A DNA stretch of 64,000 bases from contig NZ_JHXX01000001.1 of the NCBI RefSeq assembly GCF_000621605.1, positions 310,001-374,000 of the forward strand, in the 5' to 3' direction. The notes beneath the pieces are model-generated. The model saw nothing but the letters and a program-made list of their open reading frames with translations. It was not told the origin of the DNA and did not search any database. Below are positions 19,669-27,850 of the stretch, piece by piece. Each line of letters begins with the position of its first letter. The first letter of the stretch is position 1. The translations under genes and the position numbers were made by a program. The stretch is from Butyrivibrio sp. MC2021 (GTDB lineage Bacteria; Bacillota; Clostridia; Lachnospirales; Lachnospiraceae).

Positions 19669-19697
19669 AGTATACTAGCTTTTGTAAAAAAGGTCAA
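19669..19697 (-). promoter_or_regulatory. Predicted promoter of the acyl-CoA synthetase gene
   Basis: Read on the minus strand: TTGACC (19697-19692), 17-base spacer, TATACT (19674-19669). Close to consensus with ideal spacing. The start point would fall within the palindrome at 19642-19665. Confidence 0.65.
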
Positions 19698-19717
19698 ACG
19701 GTCAATTGGAAAAATAC

Positions 19718-19746
19718 TTGATTTTATGCACTTTATCCATTATCCT
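19718..19746 (+). promoter_or_regulatory. Predicted promoter of the ior-paaK operon
   Basis: TTGATT (19718-19723), 17-base spacer, TATCCT (19741-19746), giving a leader of about 75 bases to the iorA ATG. It stands back-to-back with the promoter of the divergent acyl-CoA synthetase, which would allow joint control. Confidence 0.45.
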
Positions 19747-19758
19747 AGATAGTAGCCG

Positions 19759-19784
19759 CTTTATCGCTTTAAATCACCATAAAG
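19759..19784 (+). promoter_or_regulatory. Imperfect palindrome in the iorA leader
   Basis: Outer arms CTTTAT / ATAAAG span 26 bases, starting 12 bases past the -10 box. The ends match those of the perfect palindromes at 19642 and 26588, but the interior is not symmetric. Wider flanks AGCCG / CGGCT (19754-19798) could also fold as RNA. Confidence 0.35.
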
Positions 19785-19827
19785 CTGTTTTTTACGGCTT
19801 AAAATATGTTTGGGTAGGAGGTTTTTA

Positions 19828-21582
19828 ATGGAAAAAAATGCTAACAAGCAGCTTATGCTTGGTAATAAAGCTGTGGCCCGTGGTCTTTATGAGGCCGGCG
19901 TCTGCTTTATTTCAAGTTATCCCGGAACTCCCAGTACGGAAGTAACCGAGGAAGCTGCCAAATATGATGAAATCTATTGTGAATGGGCTCCCAATGAGAA
20001 GGTAGCCATGGAGTCTGCCTTCGGCGCATCTCTTGCTGGCAGAAGAGCTTTTTGCGCACAGAAGCACGTTGGACTTAACGTAGCTGCAGACCCTCTTTAC
20101 ACAATGTCCTATACAGGCGTAAACGCCGGACTTGTTATTGTTGTTGCTGATGATGCAGGCATGCACTCATCTCAGAACGAGCAGGATTCCCGTCACCACG
20201 CCATCGCAGCCAAGGTTCCTATGCTTGAGCCTTCAGATTCTGCCGAGGCTCTTGAGTTTACCAAGCTCGCCTATGAACTTTCAGAAAAGTATGATACTCC
20301 CGTACTTCTTAAAATGTGTACCAGAGTCGCACATTCTCAGTCTATTGTAGAGCCCGGAGAAAGAACTGTTCCTGACTTTAAATATGAAAAGAATATTGCA
20401 AAGTATGTTATGACTCCTGCCAATGCCAAAAAGCGCCATCCTATCGTTGAGCAACGCACAGCAGATCTCATTGCATATGCAGAAGAAGCTCCTGTCAACC
20501 GAGTTGAAATGGGTGATACCAAGATCGGAATCATCACAAGCTCCACTTCTTATCAGTATGTAAAAGAAGTATTCGGCGATTCAGCATCTGTACTTAAGCT
20601 TGGCATGATCAATCCTCTTCCTGTAAAAAAGATCAAGGATTTTGCAGCTAAAGTTGAAACGCTCTATGTTGTTGAAGAGCTTGATCCCATTATTGAGAAT
20701 CATGTAAAACAGCTTGGAATTGAGGTTTCAGGAAAAGATCTTCTTCCTATCTGCGATGAATTTTCACAGACACTTATTGCTAACGCTTTTGGCAAAGAAG
20801 TTCCTGCATCATCAACTATTGAAGACCAGATTCCCGGCCGTCCTCCTGTAATGTGCGCAGGATGCCCTCACAGAGGACTGTTCTATACTCTTAAGAAAAA
20901 TAACTGCACCGTTCTCGGAGATATCGGCTGCTATACACTTGGTTCCGCTCCTCCGCTTGGTGCAATAGAAATGACTCTTTGCATGGGCGCTTCTATCGGA
21001 GCTCTTCACGGCTTCAACAAGGTAAGAGGCCAGGAATCAGAGCACAAGACTGTTGCTGTTATCGGTGATTCCACATTCATGCATTCAGGTATGACAGGTC
21101 TTGCCAACGTAGCTTACAACCAGTCCAACTCCACTATCGTCATCGTTGACAACTCAATCACCGGAATGACCGGACATCAGCAGAACCCCACCACAGGCTA
21201 CAACATCAAGGGAGAGCCTGCCGGAAAGGTTAATCTCGAGGCCCTTTGCAGAGCTATGGGCTTTGAAAGAGTTCGTGTGGTTGATCCTTATAACCTGGAT
21301 GAGTGCGACAAAGTCGTAAAAGAAGAACTTGCCGCAGATGCTCCTTCAGTTATCATTTCCAGAAGACCTTGTGCACTTCTTAAGTATGTTAAGCACAATC
21401 CTCCGCTTAATGTAAATACCGATAAGTGTGTAGGCTGCAAGTCCTGTATGCGAATTGGCTGTCCTGCTGTATCCATGAAGGATGGCAAAGCTAACGTTGA
21501 CTTTACACTATGCGTTGGCTGCAATGTATGCTCACAGCTTTGCCCTGTCGGAGCATTTGAATCACAGGAAAAGGAGGCCTAA
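19828..21582 (+). CDS. iorA: Indolepyruvate:ferredoxin oxidoreductase, alpha subunit
   Basis: Thiamine-diphosphate enzyme that oxidatively decarboxylates arylpyruvates (from Trp, Phe, Tyr) to arylacetyl-CoA, reducing ferredoxin; the reaction can also run as reductive carboxylation. The 584 residues hold the pyrimidine-binding domain with YPGTPSTEV (about 38), a transketolase-C-like middle, the ThDP domain with MCAGCPHRGLF (about 342) and GDIGCYTLG, and a C-terminal ferredoxin domain with two clusters (CVGCKSCMRIGCP and CVGCNVCSQLCP). The start was set at ATG 19828, with TAGGAGG 8 bases ahead; a TTG 18 bases further upstream overlaps that ribosome site. Oxygen sensitivity of the family fits a strict anaerobe. 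Confidence 0.93.
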   Translation: MEKNANKQLMLGNKAVARGLYEAGVCFISSYPGTPSTEVTEEAAKYDEIYCEWAPNEKVAMESAFGASLAGRRAFCAQKHVGLNVAADPLYTMSYTGVNAGLVIVVADDAGMHSSQNEQDSRHHAIAAKVPMLEPSDSAEALEFTKLAYELSEKYDTPVLLKMCTRVAHSQSIVEPGERTVPDFKYEKNIAKYVMTPANAKKRHPIVEQRTADLIAYAEEAPVNRVEMGDTKIGIITSSTSYQYVKEVFGDSASVLKLGMINPLPVKKIKDFAAKVETLYVVEELDPIIENHVKQLGIEVSGKDLLPICDEFSQTLIANAFGKEVPASSTIEDQIPGRPPVMCAGCPHRGLFYTLKKNNCTVLGDIGCYTLGSAPPLGAIEMTLCMGASIGALHGFNKVRGQESEHKTVAVIGDSTFMHSGMTGLANVAYNQSNSTIVIVDNSITGMTGHQQNPTTGYNIKGEPAGKVNLEALCRAMGFERVRVVDPYNLDECDKVVKEELAADAPSVIISRRPCALLKYVKHNPPLNVNTDKCVGCKSCMRIGCPAVSMKDGKANVDFTLCVGCNVCSQLCPVGAFESQEKEA

Positions 21583-21586
21583 AGCC

Positions 21587-22165
21587 ATGGAGACTAAAAA
21601 TATAATGATCGTGGGCGTTGGCGGACAGGGCTCACTTCTTGCAAGTAAATTACTGGGTCATCTTCTTATGTCACAGGGTTATGACGTAAAGGTCTCAGAA
21701 GTTCACGGAATGAGCCAGAGAGGCGGAAGCGTTGTTACTTACGTTAGATACGGAGAAAAGGTTTACTCTCCTGTTATCGATAAAGGAGAAGCTGATTACA
21801 TAGTATCCTTCGAGCTTCTGGAAGCAGCCAGATGGCTCCCCTTCCTTAAAAAAGATGGCCAGATTGTAACAAATACTCAGCAGATCGATCCTATGCCCGT
21901 TATTACCGGTGTAGCTGAGTATCCTGAGGATCTTGTAAACAAATTAAAGGCTACCGGAGCCAAGGTAGATGCTCTTGATTGCCTCTCTCTTGCTGAGGAA
22001 GCAGGCTCTTCCAAGGCCGTTAACATCGTACTTCTGGGAAGACTCTCACACTACTTCGATCTTCCTGAGGAAGCATGGATGCAGTCCCTGGAAGCCAATG
22101 TTCCCGCCAAGTTCCTTGATATGAACAAAAAGGCTTTCGAGCTTGGAAAAAACTTCGCAAATTAA
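21587..22165 (+). CDS. iorB: Indolepyruvate:ferredoxin oxidoreductase, beta subunit
   Basis: Gamma-domain-type subunit that pairs with IorA. The 192 residues open with the CoA/redox-domain signature IMIVGVGGQGSLLASKLL and continue with SEVHGMSQRGGSVVTYVRYG, both family hallmarks. ATG 21587 follows AAGGAGG (21571-21577), which lies inside the end of iorA; 4 bases separate the genes. The open frame runs upstream inside iorA but has no ribosome site there. It forms an operon with iorA, paaK and the ACT gene. Confidence 0.93.
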   Translation: METKNIMIVGVGGQGSLLASKLLGHLLMSQGYDVKVSEVHGMSQRGGSVVTYVRYGEKVYSPVIDKGEADYIVSFELLEAARWLPFLKKDGQIVTNTQQIDPMPVITGVAEYPEDLVNKLKATGAKVDALDCLSLAEEAGSSKAVNIVLLGRLSHYFDLPEEAWMQSLEANVPAKFLDMNKKAFELGKNFAN

Positions 22166-22196
22166 AAACGCTATATAAATAAATGGGAGGAGCCAC

Positions 22197-23498
22197 ATGG
22201 AAAGGTATTACCAGAAAGAAATCGAATGCGCACCTTTAGAAGAGCTTAGGAGCATTCAGACAGAAAAGCTTAAAAAGCAGGTTCAGCATGTTTGGGATAA
22301 TGTTCCCTACTACCGTAAAAAGATGGAAGAAAAAGGCGTTAAGCCTGAGGATATCCAGTCAGTGGATGACCTTGGCAAGCTCCCTTTCCTTTCCAAAAAA
22401 GATTTAAGAGATGCATATCCTTACGGACTTCTTGGCAAGCCCCTTAAGGACTGCGTAAGGATCCAGTCTACATCAGGAACCACCGGCAAGCGAGTTGTAG
22501 CATTTTATACTCAGCATGATATAGATCTTTGGGAAGATTGCTGTGCGAGAGCCATCACTGCTGCAGGCGGTACAGACGAAGATGTATGTCAGGTTTCCTA
22601 TGGTTATGGCCTTTTCACAGGTGGTCCCGGACTTAACGGTGGCTCCCACAAGGTTGGATGCCTTACCATCCCCACCAGCTCAGGTAATACCGACAGACAG
22701 ATAATGTTCATCAATGACCTTTCTGCTACTATCCTGTGCTGCACTCCCAGCTACGCTGCTTACCTTGCAGAGCGCTTTAAGGAGCTGGGCTATGGTCCTA
22801 ATGATATCTCACTTAAGGCCGGTATCTTCGGCGCAGAGGCATGGAGTGAGGAAATGAGAGCTGACATCGAAAAGACTCTCGGCATCAAGGCTTATGATAT
22901 ATATGGTCTTACAGAGCTCTCCGGCCCCGGTGTTGCCTTTGAATGTTCTGCTCAGGGCGGAATGCACATCAATGAGGATCACTTCATCGCTGAGATCATC
23001 GATCCCGATACAGAGGAAGTTTTACCTGAAGGATCCCAAGGCGAGCTGGTATTCACTGCCATCGACAAGGAAGCCTTCCCTATGATCAGATACCGCACAA
23101 GAGATATCTGCAAGCTTTCAAGAGAAAAATGCTCCTGCGGCAGAACTCTCATCAAGATGGCTAAGCCTATGGGACGTTCTGATGACATGCTTATCATCAG
23201 AGGTGTCAATGTATTCCCGAGCCAGATCGAGACAGTTCTTCTCAACAACGGCTACGCAGCTAACTACCAGATCGTTGTTGATCGTGTTAACAACACAGAT
23301 ACACTTGATGTTCAGGTAGAAATGACTCCTGAGATGTTCACTGATAACGTCGGTGAGGTTGAGGAGCATCAGAAGAAGCTTTCAGAAGGCCTTAAGTCCA
23401 TGCTTGGTATTAAGGCTAAGGTTTCTCTCCTGGCACCTAAGTCCATCGCTCGTAGCGAAGGAAAGGCTGTCCGCGTAATTGATAAGCGTAAGATCTGA
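22197..23498 (+). CDS. paaK: Phenylacetate-CoA ligase family enzyme
   Basis: Interconverts an arylacetate and ATP with arylacetyl-CoA and AMP. The 433-residue length matches PaaK. Motifs: QSTSGTTGKRVVAF (ATP loop, about 92), DIYGLTELSGPGVAFEC (about 233), YRTRDICKL (about 300) and GRSDDMLIIRGVNVFPSQIE (about 325), followed by the small C-terminal domain with EGKAVRVIDKR. Ribosome site GGGAGG. Next to iorAB this gives a route between arylpyruvate and free arylacetate; rumen bacteria are known both to excrete phenylacetate and to carboxylate it back to phenylalanine precursors, and the direction cannot be told here. The symbol reflects family only. Confidence 0.88.
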   Translation: MERYYQKEIECAPLEELRSIQTEKLKKQVQHVWDNVPYYRKKMEEKGVKPEDIQSVDDLGKLPFLSKKDLRDAYPYGLLGKPLKDCVRIQSTSGTTGKRVVAFYTQHDIDLWEDCCARAITAAGGTDEDVCQVSYGYGLFTGGPGLNGGSHKVGCLTIPTSSGNTDRQIMFINDLSATILCCTPSYAAYLAERFKELGYGPNDISLKAGIFGAEAWSEEMRADIEKTLGIKAYDIYGLTELSGPGVAFECSAQGGMHINEDHFIAEIIDPDTEEVLPEGSQGELVFTAIDKEAFPMIRYRTRDICKLSREKCSCGRTLIKMAKPMGRSDDMLIIRGVNVFPSQIETVLLNNGYAANYQIVVDRVNNTDTLDVQVEMTPEMFTDNVGEVEEHQKKLSEGLKSMLGIKAKVSLLAPKSIARSEGKAVRVIDKRKI

Positions 23499-23549
23499 TG
23501 ATAAACTATTATTAGAGACTTTAATAGCAACAGGAAAGGGGATACAAAT

Positions 23550-23984
23550 ATGAGTATCAAGCAGATTTCCGTTTTCTTAGAGAATAAACCCGGCACTCTT
23601 AAAAAGCTTACAAGTGTCATGGCCAAAAACAATATAGACATGCGTGCCACATCCCTGGCTGAGACCAAGGATTTCGGTATTGCAAGGATCATCGTTGATG
23701 ATGCCCTTGATGCAGTTAACACCCTTAAGGAAAATGATTTCGTAGCAAGCCTCACATCAGTTCTTGCTATTGAGATTCCCGATGAGGCAGGCGGACTGGA
23801 CAAGCTCCTGGATGTATTTGCAGACGCTCAGGTCAATATCGAGTATATGTATGCATTCCCTGGAAGAGGCGTTAATAACCACGCTTATATGATCTTCCGT
23901 GTAGCAGATACCAAGGCTGCGGAAGCAAAGCTTGTAGGTAAGGGCCTTAAGATCTTAACCCAGGAAGATATCGCAAATATCTGA
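23550..23984 (+). CDS. Tandem ACT-domain protein
   Basis: A 144-residue cytoplasmic protein made of two ACT domains (about 1-68 and 70-140), small folds that bind amino acids. The first begins IKQISVFLENKPGTLKKLTS, with the ligand-loop NKPGTL; the second has AGGLDKLLDVFADAQVNIEY. It has no catalytic or DNA-binding domain. Last gene of the ior-paaK operon, 51 bases after paaK with AGGAAAGGGG as ribosome site. This neighbour pairing suggests sensing of aromatic amino acids or 2-oxo acids to tune the pathway, an inference from context. Confidence 0.85.
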   Translation: MSIKQISVFLENKPGTLKKLTSVMAKNNIDMRATSLAETKDFGIARIIVDDALDAVNTLKENDFVASLTSVLAIEIPDEAGGLDKLLDVFADAQVNIEYMYAFPGRGVNNHAYMIFRVADTKAAEAKLVGKGLKILTQEDIANI

Positions 23985-23998
23985 ATATCAACACATCA

Positions 23999-24030
23999 AA
24001 AGAGACAGTCTTTTAAGGCTGTCTCTTTTT
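23999..24030 (+). terminator. Terminator of the ior-paaK-ACT operon
   Basis: Stem AAAGAGACAG / CTGTCTCTTT, extended inward by a G-T pair and C-G and T-A pairs, followed by a run of T. It begins 15 bases after the ACT stop codon. Confidence 0.85.
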
Positions 24031-24083
24031 TGTTTATTATTTTAATAAATAATTAACTAGAAAATCAAAATTACGTTAATTAT

Positions 24084-24935
24084 TTAGGACTTATTTGAGC
24101 AAATAAGATTATAAGCATTTCCACCCAGGATTCCTTCAAGCTCCTCCTGCTTTAAAGGAAGTCTTTTTATGAAATCAATGCTGTCCTTCTGTGATGTCCA
24201 GGGGTTGTCAGAACCGAAAAGGATCCTGTCTGCGCCAATGGAATTAATTATCTTCATAACTCTGTCCTCTCCCATCATGGAGAGATTCTTGCCATCCCAA
24301 TAACCGTCATTCAACGGTTTTATCTTCTCTGTAGAAAAAGAAGTATCAAGATATACTTCAGTACCGGCAAAATATTCAGGAACTTCTTCCCAGTTCTCCC
24401 AGCCGCCCATATGTGCCAGAACAAACTTGAAAGAACCGATCTCATCCCATACATGTCGGCACATCTTGGGGCTGCACTTCACAACTCCCGGAAAACCCAC
24501 ATCCAGGCCTGCATGAGTAAGGACAATCAGGCCATTTTCTGCAGCGCAGTCAATAATATCCAAGAACTTCACATCATCAATATCCAGTTTCTGATACACA
24601 GGATGGATCTTAATTCCTTTTATTCCAAGGTCAGCAATTCTTCTTAGTTCATTTCTATAGTCTTCAAATTCCGGATGAATGCATCCAAAGGAAATAAGAG
24701 ACTCTTCCTCTTCATTTACTTTTACAGCCCTGTCATTAATCTTAACAACCTGCTCCGCAGAAGTTGCTACCGGCATAATAACAGAAATATTTACGGAAGC
24801 CTCCTTCATTGATGTCTTAAGACCTGCGTTAGTCCCGTCAGTATTGGCCACAATATGAGCCTCTTTACTAAGGCTTTCTATGGCCTTAGCAGCAATTTTT
24901 TCAGGAAATGTATGTGTATGTATATCTATTATCAT
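24084..24935 (-). CDS. Amidohydrolase-2 family metal-dependent hydrolase
   Basis: TIM-barrel hydrolase or decarboxylase of the amidohydrolase-2 family (283 residues). It begins MIIDIHTHTFP, the HxH metal motif. The second-strand region has GIKIHPVYQK (about 125), followed by LTHAGLDVGFP (metal His, about 152), VLAHMGGWENW (about 190) and the catalytic Asp in RILFGSDNPW (about 255). ATG 24935 was chosen because GAGGAC precedes it and the first metal motif follows immediately; the open frame continues far upstream without family residues. It lies after the symporter terminator. Substrate unknown; relatives include aromatic-acid decarboxylases and lactonases, but no specific marker was recognised. 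Confidence 0.85.
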   Translation of the reverse strand: MIIDIHTHTFPEKIAAKAIESLSKEAHIVANTDGTNAGLKTSMKEASVNISVIMPVATSAEQVVKINDRAVKVNEEEESLISFGCIHPEFEDYRNELRRIADLGIKGIKIHPVYQKLDIDDVKFLDIIDCAAENGLIVLTHAGLDVGFPGVVKCSPKMCRHVWDEIGSFKFVLAHMGGWENWEEVPEYFAGTEVYLDTSFSTEKIKPLNDGYWDGKNLSMMGEDRVMKIINSIGADRILFGSDNPWTSQKDSIDFIKRLPLKQEELEGILGGNAYNLICSNKS

Positions 24936-24956
24936 AATGTCCTCGTAAAAAAGAAA

Positions 24957-24988
24957 ATGGTGGCGAGCCAAAAAAGCCACGCCACCAT
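24957..24988 (-). terminator. Terminator of the symporter gene
   Basis: 9-bp stem ATGGTGGCG / CGCCACCAT with a T-rich run on the minus strand after the stem (24946-24956). It separates the symporter from the amidohydrolase gene. Confidence 0.75.
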
Positions 24989-25005
24989 AAAGTCTAGCAT
25001 AATTA

Positions 25006-26553
25006 TCACTCCGTGTCGTCTGAAAGTGATGTACTCTGATGTACCATAACTTCCTTTTCGTAGCAGGCAAAGGCACCATCCACAAGAGCCTTGTCAGGCT
25101 TCTTTGTAAAGAAGGAAACAACAGGTACGATAACAAGGCCTGCGATCATGCAGAAAGCACCGGCATTGATAGGTGACTGAAGGAGCTTGGGGAAGCTTGA
25201 TCTTACGATCATGTTAGCAAGCATCACAACAGTTGAGAATACGAAGCTGCACCATACACCGGCTTTACTTGTGCCCTTCCAGTAAAGACCATAGAGGAAA
25301 GGAGCCAGGAATGCACCTGCAAGAGCTCCCCATGAAACACCCATGAGCTGAGCAATGAAGGTTACGTTCTGCTTGTACTGGATAATAGCAATAACTACAG
25401 AAATAGCTACGAATACAACAATAAGAACTCTCATAATGAGTACCTGAAGCTTCTCATCCATCTTTTTGACAACATGTCCCTTAAGAAGGTCCAGGGTCAG
25501 AGTTGATGAGCTGGTAAGAACCAATGATGAAAGTGTGGACATAGAAGCTGAAAGCACAAGAACTACAACAACAGCGATAAGGAAATCAGGAAGTCCTGAA
25601 AGCATTGTAGGAACTACTGAGTCATAGCCATTTGCAGCGATATCGATCTTATCTGAAAAGAGTCTTCCGAAACCGCCAAGGAAATAACATCCGCCGGCAA
25701 CAACAAAAGCAAAGAATGTGGAAACAATGGTTCCTTTTGCAATAGCTTTCTCACTCTTGATGGCATAGAACTTCTGAACCATCTGAGGAAGTCCCCAGGT
25801 TCCGAGAGATGTAAGGATTACAACTCCAAGAAGGTTGAGAGGATCGGGACCAAAGAATGATGCAAACACACCGGGTGTTGTTGCTACGGTCTCATCTGAA
25901 ATTCTTGCAAGGCCGTCAAGAGCTGCCATAAAGCCGCCCTGGCTGTTAAGAACCGCATAGATAACTGCGCAGATACCAACCAGCATGATGATTCCCTGAA
26001 TAAAATCGTTGATGGCTGTAGCCATGTAACCACCTGCGATAACGTATATTCCGGTAAGAACAGCCATAACAATTACACATACTGAGTAGTCAATGTTGAA
26101 GGCCATTCCGAAAAGTCTTGAAAGACCGTTATACAATGAAGCTGTATAAGGGATAAGGAAAATGAAAGTGATGATGGAAGCAGCGATCTTGAGAGATCTT
26201 CCACCGAATCTTGCTGCGAAGAACTGTGGCATTGTAGCGGAATCAAGATGCTGAGTCATGATCCTGGTTCTTCTACCAAGGATAACCCACGCAAGCAAAG
26301 AACCGATAAGTGCATTGCCGATTCCAACCCATGTAGAAGCAATTCCGTATTTCCAACCGAACTGTCCCGCATAACCTACGAAGATAACCGCTGAGAAATA
26401 AGATGTACCATAAGCAAAGGCCGTAACCCAAGGACCTACGCTTCTGCCACCGAGCACAAAACCATTTACATCAGTGGAATTCTTGCGACAGATAAAACCA
26501 ATAGTCAGCATCAGAGCAAAAAAGATTACAAGTAATAGAATTTTGATAAACAT
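25006..26553 (-). CDS. Sodium:solute symporter (SSS family)
   Basis: Inner-membrane Na+-coupled uptake carrier with about 13 hydrophobic segments over 515 residues. Family marks: an N-terminal outside helix, NSTDVNGFVLGGRSVGPWVTA, the substrate/Na+ region AYGTSYFSAVIFVGYAGQFGW (first unwound helix) and LSASMSTLSSLVLTSSSTLT (about 335), whose Ser-rich helix matches the sodium site of SSS carriers. It most resembles proline/pantothenate-type members, but the substrate is not identifiable. ATG follows GGGGG. A promoter with an overlapping 26-bp palindrome lies upstream, and a terminator follows, so it is transcribed alone. Confidence 0.9.
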   Translation of the reverse strand: MFIKILLLVIFFALMLTIGFICRKNSTDVNGFVLGGRSVGPWVTAFAYGTSYFSAVIFVGYAGQFGWKYGIASTWVGIGNALIGSLLAWVILGRRTRIMTQHLDSATMPQFFAARFGGRSLKIAASIITFIFLIPYTASLYNGLSRLFGMAFNIDYSVCVIVMAVLTGIYVIAGGYMATAINDFIQGIIMLVGICAVIYAVLNSQGGFMAALDGLARISDETVATTPGVFASFFGPDPLNLLGVVILTSLGTWGLPQMVQKFYAIKSEKAIAKGTIVSTFFAFVVAGGCYFLGGFGRLFSDKIDIAANGYDSVVPTMLSGLPDFLIAVVVVLVLSASMSTLSSLVLTSSSTLTLDLLKGHVVKKMDEKLQVLIMRVLIVVFVAISVVIAIIQYKQNVTFIAQLMGVSWGALAGAFLAPFLYGLYWKGTSKAGVWCSFVFSTVVMLANMIVRSSFPKLLQSPINAGAFCMIAGLVIVPVVSFFTKKPDKALVDGAFACYEKEVMVHQSTSLSDDTE

Positions 26554-26586
26554 ATATACCCCCTAGGCATTCTTTTTTCTTTTAAT

Positions 26587-26615
26587 ACTTTAACGCTTTT
26601 AATCGTTAAAGTCAA
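26587..26615 (-). promoter_or_regulatory. Symporter promoter overlapped by a palindromic operator candidate
   Basis: Read on the minus strand: TTGACT (26615-26610), 17-base spacer, TAAAGT (26592-26587). A palindrome ACTTTAACG / CGTTAAAGT with an 8-base spacer (26587-26612) fills the space between and overlaps both boxes, an ideal position for a repressor. Its CTTTA...TAAAG ends and 24-bp core match the site at the acyl-CoA synthetase (19642). Confidence 0.6.
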
Positions 26616-26627
26616 CATAAATAAAGA

Positions 26628-26656
26628 AAAACTGCACCATTTTTTGATGCAGTTTT
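26628..26656 (-). terminator. Terminator of the aldose-epimerase-like gene
   Basis: 9-bp stem AAAACTGCA / TGCAGTTTT with an 11-base loop, T-rich on the minus-strand exit side. Between it and the stop codon a short direct repeat (AACAGTATT twice, 26657-26674) is present, of no evident role. Confidence 0.7.
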
Positions 26657-26672
26657 AACAGTATTAACAGTA

Positions 26673-27554
26673 TTAAAAAACCTTTATATCATAACTGGTT
26701 ATAAACTCTTCTCCCATTTGAAGAGCTGTGCCATATTCACGTTCTTCAATCTTCTTGTTAAATCCAACCTTGTCGCATCTGCCATACCAGGGCTCTATGC
26801 ATACAAAGGGCGCATGCTTGCCTGCCGGGGACCACACTCCGAAAAGCGGAGCATCAAAGGAAAGTGACAAAACTTTTCTTTCATGTACATCCATAAGAGT
26901 TACGGTATCGCTCTGGAAATTCTCAAAAATAAGAGCATCTTCATCAAACATCTCCTCAGAAAGATCAAGGATGCCATTATTAAGCTTAAGACTCTTCTGT
27001 CTGTCAGAAAGACATCCGCTGCCGTCGCCTTCTATTATTCCGGAAATAAGACTTCCTTTTACAGGACTTTTCTCTTTTTCGAATAAAAGCTTTGCACTCT
27101 TTAAATCACAGTTAAAAGCAGGATGTCCGCCAATAGAAAAGTACATTGTCCTGATATCTGTATTCTTTACATTCCATACGACCTTAACAGTGTCGCCCTC
27201 AAGCTCATATGCAATTGTCAAATAGAAGGAAAAAGGATATTTTTCCTTAGTCATCTCATTATCCCTGACAAGGAATTTGAGACTGGTATCAGTCATGGCC
27301 ACAGGATGAAAATCCATATCTCTGGCAAATCCGTGCTGCCCCATGGTATAGGTCTTACCGTCATAGACGGATTCCTTCTCAAAATAGTTACCTACAAGAG
27401 GAAAAAGAACCGGTGATGTCCTTCCCCAGAAAGCGGGATCAGCCTGCCACATAAGCTCTTTGCCGTCACTTTTTCTTATAAGAGATCTGATCTCGGCTCC
27501 GTGCTCGGATACTGTCAATGATAATCTGTCATTACTAATTGTATGTTCAGCCAT
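26673..27554 (-). CDS. Aldose 1-epimerase-like protein (LacX-type)
   Basis: Galactose-mutarotase-fold protein of 293 residues in the LacX/YihR-like branch, which interconverts anomers of free or phosphorylated sugars. Motifs: SEHGAEIRSLIRKSDGKELMW at the N-terminus, HGFARDM (catalytic-site His, about 93), YFSIGGHPAFNC (about 146, second active His) and WSPAGKHAPFVCIEPWYG (about 240) with the catalytic Glu. These positions agree with a working epimerase. AAGGAG stands 10 bases before ATG. Monocistronic; it diverges from the small membrane protein and K+ channel pair. The sugar substrate is unknown. Confidence 0.85.
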   Translation of the reverse strand: MAEHTISNDRLSLTVSEHGAEIRSLIRKSDGKELMWQADPAFWGRTSPVLFPLVGNYFEKESVYDGKTYTMGQHGFARDMDFHPVAMTDTSLKFLVRDNEMTKEKYPFSFYLTIAYELEGDTVKVVWNVKNTDIRTMYFSIGGHPAFNCDLKSAKLLFEKEKSPVKGSLISGIIEGDGSGCLSDRQKSLKLNNGILDLSEEMFDEDALIFENFQSDTVTLMDVHERKVLSLSFDAPLFGVWSPAGKHAPFVCIEPWYGRCDKVGFNKKIEEREYGTALQMGEEFITSYDIKVF

Positions 27555-27683
27555 ATTATGGAAACTCCTTTCATCTCAACATTATCATTTTCCATCAAAA
27601 ACAGCCCTTTTTCAAGCTTGTTTATATTTCCTTAATTGTTTAGCGTTATAACGTATGCTACGATAAAAAAGAGGATTATAAAT

Positions 27684-27848
27684 ATGGGTGATAAATCAGC
27701 TGATCAAAATCATCTTATAGATGATTCCGGCATCTATCAGGACAAAAGGAAACAGACCCAGGCCACAGTTTTCATACTGTACTGCAGATTGGTAACTTTG
27801 GCACTTATTGGGCTTGGTCTTGTAGCGCTTATTATAGGAAATATGTAA
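27684..27848 (+). CDS. Small single-pass membrane protein upstream of the K+ channel
   Basis: A 54-residue peptide: charged, mostly polar N-terminus (about 1-28, including DDSGIYQDKRKQTQ) and one hydrophobic helix FILYCRLVTLALIGLGLVALI, ending NM. The start was set at ATG 27684, which has AGAGG 8 bases upstream; an upstream in-frame start has no ribosome site. Only two bases separate its stop from the channel start, so the two are surely co-translated. No family recognised. By position it could be an accessory or assembly peptide for the channel; that is inference. Confidence 0.65.
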   Translation: MGDKSADQNHLIDDSGIYQDKRKQTQATVFILYCRLVTLALIGLGLVALIIGNM

Positions 27849-27850
27849 AA

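Noticed and set aside
21482..21586. N-terminal extension of iorB by 35 codons
   Set aside because: The stretch lies inside iorA's ferredoxin domain; the AAGGAGG site and the family N-terminus both point to ATG 21587.
24936..25136. 67-codon N-terminal extension of the amidohydrolase
   Set aside because: It crosses the symporter terminator and the end of the symporter gene; the family begins at the HxH motif next to ATG 24935.
26657..26674. Short direct repeat AACAGTATT twice
   Set aside because: Only two copies next to a terminator; no sign of a mobile element or array.
27644..27653. Perfect palindrome CGTTATAACG before the channel operon
   Set aside because: Too short and not aligned with a convincing promoter, so not listed as an operator.
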